NCBI GenBank assembly: GCA_949292175.1
Contig: CASEYJ010000017.1
Location: 248,001 to 312,000 of the forward strand
Source of the DNA: an uncultured bacterium
GTDB taxonomy: Bacteria; Cyanobacteriota; Vampirovibrionia; Gastranaerophilales; Gastranaerophilaceae
DNA: 64,000 bases
Direction: 5' to 3'
How positions within the stretch are numbered: position 1 is the first letter of the stretch; each line of letters begins with the position of its first letter. The position numbers and the translations under genes are program-made. Below the pieces are notes generated by a model. The model ran no database searches and was not told the origin of the DNA. It saw nothing but the letters and a program-made list of their open reading frames with translations. Positions 61,442-64,000 of this stretch are shown piece by piece.

Positions 61442-64000
61442 ATGAAGAGAATTTTTATTAGCATTTTTGTACTAATGTTCGGGACTTGCGCAATATCTGC
61501 AGAAGATTTGCAAAAGTTTAACCTTGAAAACGGACAAACAGTTATAATCAAAGAGGTGAAATCAAATCCGATAGTAACCGTAGACACCTGGATTAAAACC
61601 GGCTCAATAAATGAAAATGACTCAAACAACGGAGTTTCACATTTTCTCGAACACTTATTCTTTAAGGGTTCAAAAAATCACGCTCCAGGCGAATTTGATA
61701 AAATACTTGAAACAAAAGGTGCTATAACAAATGCTGCAACAAGCAAAGACTTCACACATTATTACATAACAATACCTTCAAAATACTTTGATGAGGCGCT
61801 AAACTTGCATGCAGATATGCTTTTAAACCCTCTTATTCCACGAAAAGAACTTGAAAAGGAACGCAAAGTAGTTCTGGAAGAAATTGCAAAGGATGAAAAC
61901 TCACCTAACAACGTTGTGTATGAAAACCTAATACAAATGTTATACACAAATCATCCTTATAAAAGAAAAGTTATAGGAAAAAGAAATATAATAGGAACCA
62001 TACATAGAGATGAAATCCTTGCATACTATGACAAATGGTACTCTCCAAGCAATATGATAACCGTAATTGTCGGAGATGTAGACACAAACGAAACATTAGA
62101 AAAAGTTAAACGTAATTTTGAACGTACACCTCAAAAAAGTCCAAAATCTGTTTATCCTAAAGAAGCACTATTAACAGAACAAAAAAGACATACTGAATAC
62201 TTAAAAACACAAACAGGCTATATGTTAATAGGTTTTCGAGGAGTAAACATCAACGAAAGCGACAGTTATGCATTAGATGTACTTGCAACAATACTTGGAG
62301 AAGGACGCTCTTCTGTTTTCTACCAAGGCATAAAGGATCGCTTACAACTTGCAAACTCAATTTCAGCATCAAACTCAGGATTTAGAGATGACGGTATATT
62401 TTATATTTCCGCAACATTTAATCCTGAAAAAAGTCAAAGACTTGAGAATGAAATCTTCAATGAAATATCTAACATTCAAAAAAATGGTGTAACAGAAGAA
62501 CAAGTTAGACTTGCACAAAACATAATCGAACGAGATACTTATTATGCAAGAGAATCAAACGCAAACATTGCGGAAGAAATTGGCTACATAATGGTTACAT
62601 CGGGAGATCTTGGAGTTTACGAAAACTTTGTAACAAACATAAAAAAAGTAACTCCACAAGATGTAAAGAGAGTTGCAAATAAATATCTAGGGAAAAATAG
62701 AGCTGCAGTGTCAATAGTACTTCCTGAAAAAAGTAAAGAAGTTGAAATTTCAAATAAAACTCAGGTTATATCAAAACCGGTACTTGAAAGCACCGATGGA
62801 ATAAGCAATAAATACAAACTTGAAAATGGAACAACACTTTTATTAACACCAAATACAACAAACGAAATTGTTGCAATAAGTATATTTGCAAAAGGTGGCA
62901 ACTTCTTAGAGCCAAAGCACGGAGTTGCAAGCCTAACAGCCTCAACAATGATGAAGGGGACAAAGAAATATACCGCGCAAGAACTTGCAGAAATTCTAGA
63001 AGATAACGGAATCAAAATAGAACCGGAAGTTCGTTCTGATGCGTTTTCAATAAGCGTTTTAACAACAACACAACAATACGAAAAAACACTTGCTCTATTA
63101 TCTGAAATAATTAATAACGCAACATTCACAGAATACGAACTGGAAAAAGTAAAAAATGACAAATTAAACGCAATAAAAAAATCTCGCGATATTCCATTGA
63201 ATGTTGCAATAGAAGAATATAAACATCTAATATTTGAAGGAACACCATATTCAAATTCAACACACGAGTTAGAAAAAAATATTCCACAAATATCACGTGA
63301 AGATATCTTGAACTACTATCAAAAAATCTTTGCACCACAAAATATAGTAGTATCTATAAATGGAAATATCGACACAGATAAGACAGCTCAGGCTTTTGCA
63401 TCAATGTTTAAGTCTACTTCAAATGAAACATTTGATTACGAAAAACACAATACAGAGATAACTCCTGTAAGAGAAGCAAGAACTAGCATTAAGCAAATGC
63501 CTGACACAAATACTGATTGGATATTCTTGGCTTGGCAAACTGCCGGACTAAATAATTTAAAAGACTATGCAACCCTTCAAGTAATAGACTCCCTGCTTGG
63601 TACAGGAATGAGTTCAAGACTCTTCAAAAATATTAGAGATCAAGAAGGCTTAGCATACCAACTGGGCTCAGGCTACTCCGCTAATATCCTAAAAGGCGCA
63701 TTTCTAGTGTACATAGGCACAAACCCTAACACTTATGACAAAGCTTTAAATTGTCTATGGAAAGAAATCAACAAATTAAAAACTGAATTTGTCGGAACGA
63801 AAGAACTAAAAGATGCGAAAGATAAATTAACCGGTCAATTTGTAATTGCTCTGGAAACTAACCTTGATAAGGCTGTAACGGCAGGTTGGTTTGAAACCGC
63901 ACCGGAAGGTTACAAATTTATGAAAGAATACGACGAACTGATAAACTCAGTAAATGAATCAGATATTATGAGAGTCGCAAACAGATATTTCAACAACAGA
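61442..64000 (+). CDS. M16 family zinc peptidase, two-domain form (partial, 3' end outside window)
   Basis: Open from ATG 61442, preceded by AAGGGG, to the window end: 853 residues. An N-terminal signal peptide (IFISIFVLMFGTCAISA) indicates export. The first domain has the zinc motif HFLEH at residues 67-71 and the third ligand Glu147 in LEEIAKDE, 76 residues after His71. The second half (from about residue 455) is another M16 unit (TLLLTPNTTNEIVAISIFAK, SRLFKNIRDQEGLAYQLGSG) without a zinc motif. This is the periplasmic PqqL-like or cyanobacterial processing-peptidase layout with an active and an inactive half. Few residues seem missing. Confidence 0.93.
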   Translation, partial: MKRIFISIFVLMFGTCAISAEDLQKFNLENGQTVIIKEVKSNPIVTVDTWIKTGSINENDSNNGVSHFLEHLFFKGSKNHAPGEFDKILETKGAITNAATSKDFTHYYITIPSKYFDEALNLHADMLLNPLIPRKELEKERKVVLEEIAKDENSPNNVVYENLIQMLYTNHPYKRKVIGKRNIIGTIHRDEILAYYDKWYSPSNMITVIVGDVDTNETLEKVKRNFERTPQKSPKSVYPKEALLTEQKRHTEYLKTQTGYMLIGFRGVNINESDSYALDVLATILGEGRSSVFYQGIKDRLQLANSISASNSGFRDDGIFYISATFNPEKSQRLENEIFNEISNIQKNGVTEEQVRLAQNIIERDTYYARESNANIAEEIGYIMVTSGDLGVYENFVTNIKKVTPQDVKRVANKYLGKNRAAVSIVLPEKSKEVEISNKTQVISKPVLESTDGISNKYKLENGTTLLLTPNTTNEIVAISIFAKGGNFLEPKHGVASLTASTMMKGTKKYTAQELAEILEDNGIKIEPEVRSDAFSISVLTTTQQYEKTLALLSEIINNATFTEYELEKVKNDKLNAIKKSRDIPLNVAIEEYKHLIFEGTPYSNSTHELEKNIPQISREDILNYYQKIFAPQNIVVSINGNIDTDKTAQAFASMFKSTSNETFDYEKHNTEITPVREARTSIKQMPDTNTDWIFLAWQTAGLNNLKDYATLQVIDSLLGTGMSSRLFKNIRDQEGLAYQLGSGYSANILKGAFLVYIGTNPNTYDKALNCLWKEINKLKTEFVGTKELKDAKDKLTGQFVIALETNLDKAVTAGWFETAPEGYKFMKEYDELINSVNESDIMRVANRYFNNR

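Noticed and set aside
1..64000. CRISPR arrays, insertion sequences, rRNA genes, diversity-generating retroelement
   Set aside because: I looked for regularly spaced repeats, transposase or reverse transcriptase motifs and rRNA signatures and saw none.

Overview
The window is AT-rich DNA from a diderm, anaerobic, fermentative bacterium. My best placement is a gut member of the non-photosynthetic Cyanobacteriota (Melainabacteria/Vampirovibrionia, Gastranaerophilales-like). The reasons are a YidC with the large periplasmic insert I remember from cyanobacterial YidC, a VKOR-thioredoxin fusion, an asparaginase II of the type common in cyanobacteria, outer-membrane genes (FhaC/ShlB-type transporter, OmpH/Skp), a trimeric [FeFe]-hydrogenase, and several proteins I cannot place that look lineage-specific. 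This placement is inference; no rRNA gene is present to settle it.

Region 1 (1-18303) is one side of a prophage with a contractile tail. Nearly all genes are on the minus strand in packaging-to-baseplate order: zinc-binding small protein, terminase, portal, DUF2213 protease-like protein, cement, capsid, head-tail connectors, sheath, tube, tail-assembly chaperone, tape measure, Dit-like, plug, hub, spike, gp25 wedge, J wedge and DUF2612 wedge (cut by the window edge). The order resembles the compact Pam3-type myophage tail. The chaperone carries a T TTT TTC slippery site and a -1 frame extension. Between chaperone and tape measure lies a three-gene cassette on the opposite strand (5943-8305), with its own promoter and an internal duplication. 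No integrase, lysis or replication gene is visible, so the rest lies to the left of the window.

Region 2 (18700-42721) is chromosomal: mnmE, nth, the bifurcating-type hydrogenase operon (NuoE-like, NuoF-like, HydA), typA, a HEAT-like small protein, TPR protein, patatin-like lipase, a membrane protein, a zinc ribbon protein, a 31-residue membrane peptide gene, bioD-bioA, a two-partner-secretion outer-membrane transporter, ompH/skp, a nucleoside transporter, and yidC-queA.

Region 3 (42800-64000) holds tRNA-Pro(UGG) as a complete transcription unit, a 1071-residue glycogen/starch-synthase-like protein with a membrane-anchor extension, tRNA-Lys(UUU), small regulators including a helix-turn-helix protein behind a perfect 27-nt palindrome, a glutamate-cysteine ligase, rsmA-ispE, a lineage-type secreted or membrane protein, a decarboxylase-fold PLP enzyme, a PilZ protein, a detached part of the spc ribosomal operon (rpsE-rpmD-rplO-secY), asparaginase, VKOR-Trx with queH, and a two-domain M16 peptidase cut by the window end.

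The most interesting points are the inverted cassette in the late operon with its conserved 3' tag, the frameshifting chaperone, the anchored glycogen synthase, the palindrome-controlled regulator, and the short transcripts seen between larger genes.
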